The notes: generated from the letters alone by a model not told the origin. Counted from the stretch's first letter, positions 8,418-17,000 are shown. The stretch: 64,000 nt of DNA from Acidimicrobiales bacterium (GCA_040219515.1 JAVJSI010000001.1:118308-182307); one strand, 5' to 3'. Numbers and translations are program-made.

Positions 8418-10025
8418 GTGAGCGGGGCGTTCCTCGCTGTCGCTGTTCGCCCGGGCCGCCCGGTCGACCTCACCGGTGCGCTCGCGGCGTGCGAACCGGC
8501 ACCGGGCTTCGTCGCCGACCCCGTGTGGGTCCCGACGAGCACCGGCTCGATGGCGGTGCGCACCTGGCGGCGGTCCGACGGGTTGCTCACGACGGTGACG
8601 AACAGACCCGACAGACTCGAGGCGAGCTTCGGATCCGAGGCGTTCACGACGCTTCTCGCGGACCCGGGGAGAGCCGAGGCGACCGCTGATCCTCTCGGTT
8701 ACGGGGCGATGTACACCTGGCAGGGGCGGGACGTGGCGGCGATCTCCACCCGGGTCGAACTGCTGGCGCATCTCGCAACCGCGCTCGGCGAACCGCTCAC
8801 GAAAGACCTGACGGTCGCCGCCAGCCTGGCCGGCGGCGGCTTCGCGTTGCCCGGCGCTTCCGGCTACCGAGAGATCCGGGGCGTCGATCCGCAACAACGC
8901 GTCGCCATCTCGCAGGGTCGGGTCGAGACGTTGGCGAATCCCGGCGCGATCAGCTGGCACCGCGGCGACGCCGCGCCGTCACTCCCCGATCTGGTGGAAC
9001 GGGCAGTCGACGAGCTGCGATCATCGGTCGGCCGCGCCGTCGACGGCGTCGGCACCGAGGTGGTGGTCGATCTCACCGCCGGCAACGACTCGCACCTGAT
9101 CCTTGCCACCCTGCTCGATCTCGGACGGGCCCACGACCTCCAGTTCCAGACGATCGGCGGCCTCGGCCTGCACGACGCCCGGGTCGCCTCGGCGCGAGCC
9201 GCCCAGCTCGGGCTGCGCCATCGACTCGGGTTCCCGTACCCGACGACGACCGCCGATCTCGCCGATCGGTTCCGCACGAATGCCAGGATCACCTGCGGTC
9301 TGAACAATGCCAAGGATGGCCTGCGAGCGACGCCTGAGCGGGTGCCCGAGGTCCGCATCTCCGGCCTCTACGGCGAACTCCTCCGAGGATGGCGAACGGG
9401 CCGAAGCCGCACGAGACGGGCCGTCGACGACCCCGCCGCGGTCGCCGCCGCGTTCGGAGCCGGTCGACTACTCCTGCTGAACCAGGACGGCCAGTGGCAG
9501 GCCGACACGGATCTCCGGACGGAACTCACGCTCGCCGGCACGCCGGAGATCTCCGTGTGGCACGGCGTTCATCGCCACTACGCCCGCGGCCGGCTCCGGT
9601 CACGCGCCACCCGCGTCGACGACTACACCGACGCGGCGCGGCGCTACCCGCTCTACACGAAAGCACTGGTCGAGGTCGGACTGGACGCAATGTGGCACCA
9701 CCCCGACGCGCCACTCGGCGACCTCGTCCTCGAAGCACTCGCGCCCACTCTCCGCGACGCGCCGCCGCCCGCGCCCACAGGCTCCACGCCGGCCGCGCCG
9801 GCCGCGAGCACCGACTCGTTCATGAAGCGTGGCCTCACCACTCAGTCCGACGAGCGGTCGAGCGTCTTCGCCGACATCGCCGCCACGGACAGCGATGCCT
9901 GGGAGCTCATCGATCGCGCCGCGTTCCGTGCCGCTGTCGCCGACTATCCCTCGCTCGGCGCGGCCCAGTTGAGCCTGCTGCACGGCGCCGCCACTGCCGT
10001 GCTGTGGCACTCGACCCCGGACTGA
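8418..10025 (+). CDS. Asparagine-synthetase-like amide-bond-forming ATPase lacking the glutaminase cysteine
   Basis: 535 residues. The middle holds a degenerate PP-loop, DLTAGNDSHL (residues 218-227), of the AsnB C-terminal domain, which makes an acyl-adenylate. The N-terminal half looks like a relic glutaminase domain, but the mature N-terminus is Met-Ser-Gly, not Met-Cys-Gly, so it cannot release ammonia from glutamine. This combination is seen in beta-lactam synthetases and lasso-peptide cyclases, which form an amide within one substrate. The C-terminal half is Arg-rich, with a Pro/Ala-rich linker near residue 450. It starts with GTG 6 bases after the diiron gene. The product is unknown. 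Confidence 0.6.
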   Translation: MSGAFLAVAVRPGRPVDLTGALAACEPAPGFVADPVWVPTSTGSMAVRTWRRSDGLLTTVTNRPDRLEASFGSEAFTTLLADPGRAEATADPLGYGAMYTWQGRDVAAISTRVELLAHLATALGEPLTKDLTVAASLAGGGFALPGASGYREIRGVDPQQRVAISQGRVETLANPGAISWHRGDAAPSLPDLVERAVDELRSSVGRAVDGVGTEVVVDLTAGNDSHLILATLLDLGRAHDLQFQTIGGLGLHDARVASARAAQLGLRHRLGFPYPTTTADLADRFRTNARITCGLNNAKDGLRATPERVPEVRISGLYGELLRGWRTGRSRTRRAVDDPAAVAAAFGAGRLLLLNQDGQWQADTDLRTELTLAGTPEISVWHGVHRHYARGRLRSRATRVDDYTDAARRYPLYTKALVEVGLDAMWHHPDAPLGDLVLEALAPTLRDAPPPAPTGSTPAAPAASTDSFMKRGLTTQSDERSSVFADIAATDSDAWELIDRAAFRAAVADYPSLGAAQLSLLHGAATAVLWHSTPD

Positions 10026-10031
10026 TCAGTC
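10020..10031. repeat. 12-bp perfect palindrome joining two stop codons
   Basis: GACTGATCAGTC spans the junction where the plus-strand TGA (10023-10025) directly abuts the minus-strand TGA (10028-10026). The two convergent genes have no space between them. Confidence 0.8.
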
Positions 10032-10916
10032 GAGGCTGAAGGGCGCCTTGCCCATCTGCTCCCGAATGGGCACGACCGTGGGGTTGGTCATCGCCCGACG
10101 CTGCCAGTTGGCACCGTCGACCACCAGTGTGTGGCCGGTGATGAATCGGGCATACGGGCTGGCCAGGAAGGTCGCCGCCCAACCGAACTCACGCCGGGTA
10201 CCCACCCGCATCGCGGGCTGGAGCATGTCCTTCTCCGGGTCCGCGCGGGCGAGGTTGCCCTGGATGTCGGCGGTCATGTCCTCGTGGGGGATCAGCCCCG
10301 GCACCAGCCCGTTGACCTGGATGCCGTAGGGACCCCACTCCACGGCCAGGCTCTCGACCATGTTCTTCACACCGGCCTTGGCTGCGGCCGAGTGGGCGAA
10401 ACCGGGGCCGCCGGTCCACGCGTAGGACGCGCCGACATTGATGATGCTGCCGGGCGTGCCTGCGTCGAGGTGACGGCGCCCGAACTCGCGGGCGACGAAG
10501 AAGGTGCCGTTGAGGGTGATGTCGACCACCGTGCGCCATGCATTGGGCGACATGTCCTCGGCCGGCACCGGGAAGTTGGCGGCCGCGTTGTTGACGCAGA
10601 CCTGGGGAAGACCGAAGGTCGCCTCGGCCGCGTCGAACGCAGCCGCGATGCTCTCGGGCTCCCGGATGTCGCAGACGACCGTCTCCACCGGCGCGCCCAG
10701 TTCCTCGATGGCGGCACGGCCGGCGTCGAGGTGCTCGGGCTTGCGGCTGGCGATGACGATCGACGCGCCGAGGCGGGCGAACTCCTGCGCGATGCCCTTG
10801 CCGAGCCCGGTGCCGGCACCGGTGATGAAGACGCACACGCCGTCGTATGTGCCGTCGGGCAGTGCCGACGCGCCGGGCGGTGGGGGTTGCGGGATTCCCT
10901 GGACATTGCCGGTCAT
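10026..10916 (-). CDS. SDR-family protein related to 2,4-dienoyl-CoA reductases
   Basis: A 296-residue SDR with the nucleotide site TGAGTGLGKG near residue 32 and the VNNAAANFPVPAEDMS block. The usual YxxxK active site is replaced by a HSAAAK sequence, where the fourth residue before Lys is Ser. Loss of that Tyr is typical of 2,4-dienoyl-CoA reductases, as is the NVGASYAW block. It would reduce dienoyl-CoA during breakdown of unsaturated fatty acids. The start is 2 bases after the stop of an enoyl-CoA hydratase gene, which supports a role in beta-oxidation. Confidence 0.8.
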   Translation of the reverse strand: MTGNVQGIPQPPPPGASALPDGTYDGVCVFITGAGTGLGKGIAQEFARLGASIVIASRKPEHLDAGRAAIEELGAPVETVVCDIREPESIAAAFDAAEATFGLPQVCVNNAAANFPVPAEDMSPNAWRTVVDITLNGTFFVAREFGRRHLDAGTPGSIINVGASYAWTGGPGFAHSAAAKAGVKNMVESLAVEWGPYGIQVNGLVPGLIPHEDMTADIQGNLARADPEKDMLQPAMRVGTRREFGWAATFLASPYARFITGHTLVVDGANWQRRAMTNPTVVPIREQMGKAPFSLD

Positions 10917-10918
10917 GG

Positions 10919-11698
10919 TCAGCTCCCTCGGTAGTGCGGTTCGCGTTCTTCGGCCCGGGCGGCCTTGAACTCGGCGAAGTCCTCGGACTTGTTGAGGAAC
11001 GTCTGATAGATCAGCTCGTCCTCCATCGACGAACGGATCTCGGGGCGACTCAGGTGGCTGATCACCCGGCGGGCGAGCTTCACCGTGACCGCCGGCGACG
11101 CCGCGATCTTCTCCGCCATCTCGCGAGCGGTGGCGTCGAGTTCGGCAGGGGCCACGATGCGGCTCACGATGCCGTGCTGCAGGGCTTCCTCGGCGGAGAG
11201 CCGGCGACCGGTCAGGACCATGTCGCTCACCAGCCCATGACCGCACATCTCGTAGAGCACGCCCATTCCACCGGTGTCGGGGATGACACCGTGGCCCACT
11301 TCCGGAAGCATGAACCGGGCCCCCTCGGCGGCGATGCGGATGTCGCACATGAGCGCCCGTTGGAACGAGCCACCGATGGCCCAGCCCTGGATGGGGACGA
11401 TGATCGGGGCCTCGAGATCCCAGATCTTCTGGATGCCGCGGTGTCCACGTGACATCAGTTCGTGGTGGGTGAGCTCGGTGACGTTGTTGCCGATGGCCGC
11501 CACGTCACGACCCGATGACCAGCTCTTCCCCTCGCCGCGCCAGATGACGGCGCGGACGGTTGGCGTGGCGATGAGCTCGTCGAGGATCTCGAAGAGTCGA
11601 GCATCCATCTCGTCGTCGAACGCATTGTGCTTGTCGGTGTTGTCGTTGGTGATGGTGGCGACGCCGCCATCGATGTCGAGTCGGATCTTGTCGGTCAC
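10919..11698 (-). CDS. Enoyl-CoA hydratase/isomerase family protein
   Basis: A 259-residue crotonase-fold protein. The CoA-oxyanion region reads SWSSGRDVAAI, and the second is GWAIGGSFQRALMCDIRIA. The Glu of the usual GGGCEL motif is replaced (FQR). The second catalytic Glu is kept (PEVGHGVIP). A single acid suggests isomerase or another crotonase activity rather than a standard hydratase. It is the first gene of a two-gene operon with the dienoyl-CoA-reductase-like SDR. It starts with GTG at 11698. Confidence 0.83.
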   Translation of the reverse strand: MTDKIRLDIDGGVATITNDNTDKHNAFDDEMDARLFEILDELIATPTVRAVIWRGEGKSWSSGRDVAAIGNNVTELTHHELMSRGHRGIQKIWDLEAPIIVPIQGWAIGGSFQRALMCDIRIAAEGARFMLPEVGHGVIPDTGGMGVLYEMCGHGLVSDMVLTGRRLSAEEALQHGIVSRIVAPAELDATAREMAEKIAASPAVTVKLARRVISHLSRPEIRSSMEDELIYQTFLNKSEDFAEFKAARAEEREPHYRGS

Positions 11699-11751
11699 GA
11701 GGTGATCTTGGCCGATTCGCCGCGACAGGGCACGTCGGGAAGACTCCGCCG

Positions 11752-12588
11752 ATGGAGATCACCTCGCTCGGGAACTGTCCTTCGACGCTCTTGGCCGACA
11801 TCATGGCGGTCGATGCCGAGTCGTTCCGCGACTATCTCGATGCCACCGTTGCGGCCGGATTCGACGCCGTCAGCCTGTACCCGTTCCACCTGCTGTTCGC
11901 GGGCGACGGTGCCGTCGACGCGGTGCGCGACTCGGGCCTCACCGTGCGGGCGGTCGAAGCGGCCATCGGCTGGACCGCCGGGCCGAGCGACCACGCGACC
12001 GCGGAGATCGACGGCCTCATCGCGTCCGGCCACGATCTCGGCGCCGACATCGTGGGCGCAGCCTGCCTCGGGCCCCTCGACGATCGCGCCGCGGCGGTCG
12101 AGGGACTTGCGTCGATCGCCGCCCGAGCCGCCGAGGCCGACATGGTCATCGCGCTCGAGTTCCTGCCGTGGACGGGCGTGGCCACGCTGGCCGCAGCCAA
12201 CGAGCTCATCATCGATGCCGGTGAAGTCAATGCGACGATCCTGCTCGACACGTTCCACTGGATCCGCCAGCCCGGCGGACCGGACGTCGACCTGCTGCGG
12301 TCGCTGCCCGGCGACCGCATCGCCTACGTCCAGCTCTGTGAGCCCTCGGCTGCGGAGGACATGCCCGTCGACGAGATCGAGAACGAGGCCATGCACGCCC
12401 GCCGACTCCCCGGCGCCGGCGCCGTCGACTACGACGAGCTCTGGACCGCCCTCGATCACATCGGCAGCGACCCGTTCGTGGCCGCCGAGGTGTTCAACGA
12501 CGACCTCCTCGCCACCGGCCGCCACGCCATGGCCCGGTCCGTCCACGACGCCTCCCGCGCCATCCTCCCCTCCCCTTCACGAAATTGA
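11752..12588 (+). CDS. Sugar phosphate isomerase/epimerase-like TIM-barrel protein
   Basis: 278 residues of the xylose-isomerase-like TIM-barrel (AP endonuclease family 2) type. Likely metal ligands lie in ALEFLPW (near 139), ILLDTFHW (near 165), IAYVQLCE (near 190) and a C-terminal VAAEVFNDD (near 245). Such proteins isomerise or epimerise sugars, inositols or hydroxypyruvate; this substrate is not known. The stop codon lies inside a dispersed palindromic repeat. It stands alone, divergent from the enoyl-CoA hydratase gene. Confidence 0.75.
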   Translation: MEITSLGNCPSTLLADIMAVDAESFRDYLDATVAAGFDAVSLYPFHLLFAGDGAVDAVRDSGLTVRAVEAAIGWTAGPSDHATAEIDGLIASGHDLGADIVGAACLGPLDDRAAAVEGLASIAARAAEADMVIALEFLPWTGVATLAAANELIIDAGEVNATILLDTFHWIRQPGGPDVDLLRSLPGDRIAYVQLCEPSAAEDMPVDEIENEAMHARRLPGAGAVDYDELWTALDHIGSDPFVAAEVFNDDLLATGRHAMARSVHDASRAILPSPSRN

Positions 12589-12628
12589 TGTGAGTTGACC
12601 ACCGGCGCGGTGGTAAATTCGCCTCAAG
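12582..12628. repeat. Palindromic repeat family A, copy 1
   Basis: An imperfect 45-bp inverted repeat. The left arm is TTGATGTGAGTTGACCACC and the right arm is its near complement, ending in CGCCTCAA. It lies between convergent genes and covers the stop of the plus-strand gene. A second copy lies at 42121-42165, also between convergent genes. It probably works as a two-way terminator or a REP-like element. Confidence 0.75.
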
Positions 12629-13754
12629 TTGCGGAGGGGTCGGGGCCGAGGGAGCGGACCTGCCGGGCGGTCGACGGGTGGCCGAGGGCGTCAGCGACCG
12701 ACGCCGCCTCGCTCAGGATGTCCGGGTCGTCGACGCCGGTCGCTCGCATGACCGATGCGAGCTCGTCGAGCCGTCCTGCGCTGCGCAACGCCAAAGCCAG
12801 CCAGCGCGCGTGTCGAGCGACCGGCTCACGGTGGAAGATCTCGAGCAGCTCGGTGACGCCGTCATGCCCGTCGCTCTCGATCGCGAAGACCAGCGCGTAG
12901 AGCCCCGGCGGGAGGGCCTCGCCCTCGGGTGACGACTGCAGCAGGTCGCGCGCGCCGCTGGTGTTGCCCGTGGCGGCGGCGGTCTCGATGGCCACAGCCC
13001 GGAAGGGCGCCGAGTCGGGTCGGAGCTCGTCGAGAAGGCCGCGAATGTCACCCATCGCGCCCGAATCACCGGCGCCGAGTCGATGGAGGGCGTCGCGGGC
13101 TTGCTCCTCGAGGTCGGCCCGCCGACGCGTCGCTCGCTCGGCCCGGATCGATGAAACGTTGGCCATGACGATCCAGCCGAGGATCAGGGCACCGAAGATC
13201 ACACCGATCGACAGCAGACCGACGATTGCCGCGATCGCGACGACGATCGACACGAGGGCGGCCCGTTGCGTGCGGGTCGCCCGGTCGCCCGGGAGCAGCT
13301 CGGCGAGGATGTGCCCCCCATCGAGGGGCAGGATCGGCAACAGGTTCACCAGCCCCCATCCGACGTTCGTCCAGAGCACGATCAGCACGAAGTAGCGGGC
13401 GTCCCCGCTTCCGACGCCGCCGGCAATGGCAACACCGATCCCCATCGCGGCACCGACCACGAATCCGGCGAACGGGCCCGCGAACGACACGCCGATCAGT
13501 TGGGACCGCGAAGGCTCGCCCACCGGTCGCCAGCTGGTCGCCCCACCGAAGCCGTAGAGCTCGATGGTGGGGGACGCCCCGAGCCGACGGGCGGCGAAGG
13601 CGTGGCCGAGTTCGTGCCACATCACCGCCGCGCTCGCGACCGCCACCCACAGAATGAGGCGCAGTGCAGTGATGTCGGGGTACCAGCCGATCAGCGCGAT
13701 CAAGACCAGAAAGGTCGAGCGGACGTGCGTCGGAAACCCGAAGACGTTGATCAC
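12624..13754 (-). CDS. Site-2-protease-family membrane metalloprotease (M50)
   Basis: 376 residues. The N-terminal half is a membrane domain with the zinc motif HELGH (residues 47-51) in the second helix, further helices, and the LPLDGGH motif near 142 that supplies the third ligand. This is the minimal site-2 protease core of cyanobacterial and actinobacterial type; it cuts proteins inside the membrane. The C-terminal 170 residues are soluble and helical, with TPR- or HEAT-like repeats, which may bind substrates. It starts with GTG 13 bases after the stop of a MOSC gene and is probably the third gene of that operon. Confidence 0.85.
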   Translation of the reverse strand: MINVFGFPTHVRSTFLVLIALIGWYPDITALRLILWVAVASAAVMWHELGHAFAARRLGASPTIELYGFGGATSWRPVGEPSRSQLIGVSFAGPFAGFVVGAAMGIGVAIAGGVGSGDARYFVLIVLWTNVGWGLVNLLPILPLDGGHILAELLPGDRATRTQRAALVSIVVAIAAIVGLLSIGVIFGALILGWIVMANVSSIRAERATRRRADLEEQARDALHRLGAGDSGAMGDIRGLLDELRPDSAPFRAVAIETAAATGNTSGARDLLQSSPEGEALPPGLYALVFAIESDGHDGVTELLEIFHREPVARHARWLALALRSAGRLDELASVMRATGVDDPDILSEAASVADALGHPSTARQVRSLGPDPSAT

Positions 13755-13767
13755 TGGGCCACCGCGA

Positions 13768-14205
13768 TCACAGCCGGACCTCGTCGCCGAGTGTCACCGT
13801 TCCGCCGGAGACGACCCGGCAGATGACGCCGGCCCGTCGTCGCATCGCGGTACGAGCGCCGTCGCCGATCTCCATGTCGAGCATCTTGCACGGTGCCGCG
13901 TCTCGAACGACCTCGAGCTCGATCTCACCGATCAGCCAGCGGTGACCAGGCGAACGCGGAATGTCACCATGACTGATCGTGACGTTGCGCCGGGTGAGGA
14001 GCGGGTCGATCAGCCGGCCGAACTTCTCCTCCGCCTCGGCGAGTTCGCTCTGCGACTGCACGCTGAGCTGGCGGTGTTTCGACCCGTGGTAGCGGTCGCC
14101 GACGAGGCCGGCGTTCGTCTCGATCTCCGCAGAGCCGACCGGCTTCATTCCCAGCCGGGTTGCCTTCGCGAGGTGGATCCCGACCACCGTCGGCTGCTCG
14201 CTCAC
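13768..14205 (-). CDS. MOSC-domain protein (short form)
   Basis: 145 residues made up almost entirely of a MOSC domain: GLVGDRYHGSKHRQLSVQ at the front, NVTISHGDIPRS, and the conserved cysteine in DAAPCKMLDM, ending GGTVTLGDEVRL. It may bind a sulfur or molybdenum-cofactor ligand. Its GTG start overlaps the stop of a stand-alone PEP-utiliser domain gene (GTGA), so the two products are made together. Confidence 0.85.
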   Translation of the reverse strand: MSEQPTVVGIHLAKATRLGMKPVGSAEIETNAGLVGDRYHGSKHRQLSVQSQSELAEAEEKFGRLIDPLLTRRNVTISHGDIPRSPGHRWLIGEIELEVVRDAAPCKMLDMEIGDGARTAMRRRAGVICRVVSGGTVTLGDEVRL

Positions 14206-14570
14206 GGCGCGTCCCAGCGAACGACACCCAATGCGCCATCGACCATCATGGCCGTGCCGACGGGGACGGCCACGCCATCGATCTCGACACCGGTGGCGCC
14301 GATGACCATGTCCATGAGACCGACGACCGCCGGCACTCCCGCTGCGTTCGCGACGATCGCCGTGTGGCTGTGCAGGTTGCCTCGCACGGCGATGATCGCC
14401 GCCGCCCTGGTCATCGCGACGACATCCGCCGGCGATGACATGTCGAGCGCCAGCACGACGTGCCTGCCGGCGTCGAGCGCGTCCAGCGCAGCATCGACAT
14501 CGACATGGAGCTCCCCCCGCCCGACCCCCGGGCTCACGCCGATACCGACGACCTCACAATCCGCTCCCAC
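14202..14570 (-). CDS. Stand-alone phosphohistidine (PEP-utiliser swivelling) domain protein
   Basis: 122 residues that match only the mobile phosphohistidine domain of PEP synthase, pyruvate phosphate dikinase and related enzymes. The core is GNLHSHTAIVANAAGVPAVV, with the phospho-accepting His69 in the SHTAIVA motif. The ATP-grasp and TIM-barrel domains that normally flank it are absent. No other start codon fits as well as the GTG at 14570; no clear ribosome binding site was seen. A family B repeat copy lies 17 bases upstream. It overlaps the MOSC gene (GTGA). The phosphate donor and acceptor are unknown. Confidence 0.7.
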   Translation of the reverse strand: MGADCEVVGIGVSPGVGRGELHVDVDAALDALDAGRHVVLALDMSSPADVVAMTRAAAIIAVRGNLHSHTAIVANAAGVPAVVGLMDMVIGATGVEIDGVAVPVGTAMMVDGALGVVRWDAP

Positions 14571-14587
14571 CCCACCAATCCTACGAC

Positions 14588-14620
14588 CGTTGCATTTGGG
14601 GTCAGACCCCCGTTGCAGTT
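14588..14620. repeat. Palindromic repeat family B, copy 1
   Basis: 33 bp centred on GGGGTCAGACCCC, flanked by GTTGCA on both sides. It is the reverse complement, with one mismatch, of the copy at 14910-14942. Together they form a 355-bp inverted pair enclosing a small membrane-protein ORF. Confidence 0.85.
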
Positions 14621-14706
14621 GACGACAGTGGGACCGTCTGGACTCGCCGTCAGCCGAACGGTCGGCGGACGTCGCTGGTCCCGTCCTGCCACTCGATGGT
14701 GCAGGA

Positions 14707-14886
14707 CTACGCCAGCGGGGTGATCCCGCTGCGGTCGTAGGTCCACGTGTCCGCGAGCTTCTCGGGACATCGCTGTTCAAGCCGATTGATCGCCCCGGCC
14801 GCGAGTAACGGATTCAGCGACGAGAGCATGAACAAGATCGCAACGACCCCCACGAACACGATCCCGATGATCCGTCGCCGCGACAT
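14707..14886 (-). CDS. Small single-span membrane protein, unknown
   Basis: A 59-residue ORF that starts MSRRR, has a hydrophobic segment at about residues 6-30 and ends in a soluble tail with one Cys (near 39). The positive N-terminus and hydrophobic core look like a signal anchor. It has no recognised family. It sits by itself between two inverted copies of repeat family B. Coding potential is plausible but not proven; it could be chance. Confidence 0.4.
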   Translation of the reverse strand: MSRRRIIGIVFVGVVAILFMLSSLNPLLAAGAINRLEQRCPEKLADTWTYDRSGITPLA

Positions 14887-14909
14887 GGCGACAACCCAAC
14901 GGGGGGCCA

Positions 14910-14942
14910 AACTGCAACGGGGGTCTGACCCCGAATGCAACG
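14910..14942. repeat. Palindromic repeat family B, copy 2
   Basis: 33 bp with core GGGGTCTGACCCC, the inverted partner of 14588-14620. It ends 1 base before the stop codon of the acyl-CoA dehydrogenase gene. Confidence 0.85.
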
Positions 14943-14943
14943 G

Positions 14944-16203
14944 TCAGTTTCTGGGGAGGTCCTTGAAGGGGGTGCCCTTGTCGGGGCCGGGCTCACGGGG
15001 AAGACCCAGGATGCGCTCGCCGAGGATGTTCTTCTGGATCTCGTCGGTGCCGCCGTAGATCGACGGGCCGGGCGAGAACGTCGCCAACTCGCCGACACTG
15101 CCGCCGGTCGTGGGCTCGCTGTCGCCCCAGAGCATGCCGTCGGCACCCAGCACCGACAGACCGACCTCGCGGAATTGGCGGAACAGCTCGCTCATGTGGA
15201 GCTTGCCGATGTTGGGCTCGGCCCCCGTTCGCTGGCTGGGGTCCTTGGCTCGCAGCGTGCCGAGCCGGTTGATCTCGATGAGCGAATAGAGCTTCACGAG
15301 TTCCTGGCGCAGGACGGGATCGGTGATGCGGCCCGATTTCGTGGCCAGATCGACGTAGTACTGCCACAGTCCCGGGCCGAGCGACGGCACACCACCCTCG
15401 GAGCGGTCCTTCTTGGCGAAGTCGGTGACCGGCCGCTGCAGCGCCTTGCCCTTCGAACCGGGCGTGGCGGTCTGCGGCTTCTTGCCCGCCGATCCGAGCG
15501 ATGCCCGCTCGAACATCAGAGTGGAGTTGGCCACGGCCCAACCGTTGTTGAGTCCGCCGATCATGTTGGCGTCGAGCACGCGGGCCTCGTCGATGAACAC
15601 CTCGTTGAACAACGCCCGACCGGTCATCTCGGTGAGCGGCACCACGGTGACACCGGGCTGATCCATCTCGAAGGCGAAGTAGCTGATGCCCTTGTGCTTG
15701 GGCGCGTCGGGATCGGTACGGGCGATCAGCATGCCCATCTCGGCCACTTGACCACCGGAGGTCCACACCTTCTGCCCGGTGATGACCCACTCGTCGCCGT
15801 CCTTCTCGGCCTTGCAGCCGAGCCCGGCGAGGTCGGACCCGGCACCGGGCTCGGAGAAGAGCTGGCACCAACCCACCTGGCCGGTGAGGATCGGCGGCAC
15901 GAACTGGTCGATCTGCTCCTGGGTGGCGTGCGCGGCGATCGTGGGGGCGGCGAGCATCCAGCCGAGCCCCGACGAGGGCGGACCCATCACCTGGCGCTCG
16001 GCCATCGTGGTGTTGACGACGGCCGCGAGGTCGCGGCCCCAGCCCTTGCCACCGGCGTTCTCCGGCAGCGTGGGGTGGGCATAGCCCGTAGGGGCCAACC
16101 GCGCCCACCATTCCTCGACGGTGAGACTCTCGTCCCAGTTCTCGTCGAGCCAGGCTTCGAGTTCGGCGCGGACGACTTCAGCGTTGGGAGGAGGCGTGCT
16201 CAT
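14944..16203 (-). CDS. Acyl-CoA dehydrogenase family protein
   Basis: A 419-residue flavoprotein that oxidises an acyl-CoA to the enoyl-CoA. Seen are the FAD/substrate loop CQLFSEPGAGSDLAGL, the beta-domain block GQKVWTSGG, and the C-terminal YGGTDEIQKNILGERILGLP motif. The long form and the WWARL N-terminal segment resemble the actinobacterial enzymes used on bulky or steroid side-chain acyl-CoAs; this is inference. A -10 box TAGAAT is 7 bases before the ATG, which supports a leaderless start. It is not in an operon with neighbours. Confidence 0.9.
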   Translation of the reverse strand: MSTPPPNAEVVRAELEAWLDENWDESLTVEEWWARLAPTGYAHPTLPENAGGKGWGRDLAAVVNTTMAERQVMGPPSSGLGWMLAAPTIAAHATQEQIDQFVPPILTGQVGWCQLFSEPGAGSDLAGLGCKAEKDGDEWVITGQKVWTSGGQVAEMGMLIARTDPDAPKHKGISYFAFEMDQPGVTVVPLTEMTGRALFNEVFIDEARVLDANMIGGLNNGWAVANSTLMFERASLGSAGKKPQTATPGSKGKALQRPVTDFAKKDRSEGGVPSLGPGLWQYYVDLATKSGRITDPVLRQELVKLYSLIEINRLGTLRAKDPSQRTGAEPNIGKLHMSELFRQFREVGLSVLGADGMLWGDSEPTTGGSVGELATFSPGPSIYGGTDEIQKNILGERILGLPREPGPDKGTPFKDLPRN

Positions 16204-16210
16204 GAGCCGA

Positions 16211-16216
16211 ATTCTA
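16211..16216 (-). promoter_or_regulatory. -10 box of the acyl-CoA dehydrogenase gene (leaderless)
   Basis: TAGAAT on the minus strand ends 7 bases before the ATG at 16203. No clear -35 box is visible. Confidence 0.55.
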
Positions 16217-16260
16217 GCAAGAAGTTAGTGTGCGTTCACTTCGCCCGGAGGGAGAGAGCG

Positions 16261-16903
16261 TCACCCCTGACAGCTCATTGCGGCCGAGACCAGGAGGGCC
16301 CGGTAGGCAACTCTCCCATCGGGAGTCAGGTGCGGAGAGGCACCGTCGCCGGTCCATGCCGGGAGAGGCTCCCATGCGACGTACGCCGCGTCGGCATGCG
16401 CCGAGGCTGTTGCGGCCAGCATGGCGTTCCATCCCGGGCCCGTGATGTCGAGGCCCCAACCGGTGACAGACTCGGCAACACCGACCAAGCGCACACGCGT
16501 CGGGAACCTCGGCGAGCCAGGCCCCCAGCACGAGGGCAGCGGCCTCGGGCGTCGTCGGTGGAAGTCCGCTCAGGGGGTCGACCTTCATGTCGTTCGTGCC
16601 GAGTGCCACCACGAGCACGTCGGGGGTGACCCCCTGGCGGCTCGGGTGATTCCAGAGATTCAGATACGTGTAGTTGACGGTCGCGCCGATCCAACCTGTG
16701 ACGTTGGCCTGGTTGCCGCCCGCGACGATCTCGTCGGTGATCCACGACTCGGTGCCCTTCAGGCCTGATGTCTCGCTCGAGAACACCAGCGAGTCGCCCA
16801 TGATGACGACCGACGGGGATTCGGGGTCACCGACCCACTGCCCGATTCTGCACGAGGAGAGAAGCAAGCCGAGGAGTAGAACAATCCCGCCGTATCGGAC
16901 CAT
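16261..16903 (-). pseudogene. GDSL-type lipoprotein esterase with a frameshift
   Basis: The first frame (from 16903) codes a lipoprotein signal ending LLSSC, the GDSL block VIMGDSLVF and the block ALGTNDMK. After WLAEVPDA (near 16497) it loses similarity. A second frame takes over with RLVGVAESVTGWGLD and runs to 16261, carrying the C-terminal His block PHLTPDGRVAYRALL. One extra base near 16495-16500 explains the switch. Joined, the protein is about 213 residues with the full Ser-Asp-His set. Either the gene is decayed or the assembly has a one-base error. Left unjoined, the first frame ends at 16214. Confidence 0.75.
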
Positions 16904-17000
16904 GGCGAAGAGTACTACCGATTCGCCGCCATCGGACGCGAGGTTTGGTTTGTTTGACCCGCTGGTCTTCGTCGAGTTGGCCGGTGTCGATCAGGTCAGC

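Noticed and set aside
14588..14942. Insertion sequence
   Set aside because: There is no transposase and no target-site duplication; only an inverted repeat and a 59-residue ORF.
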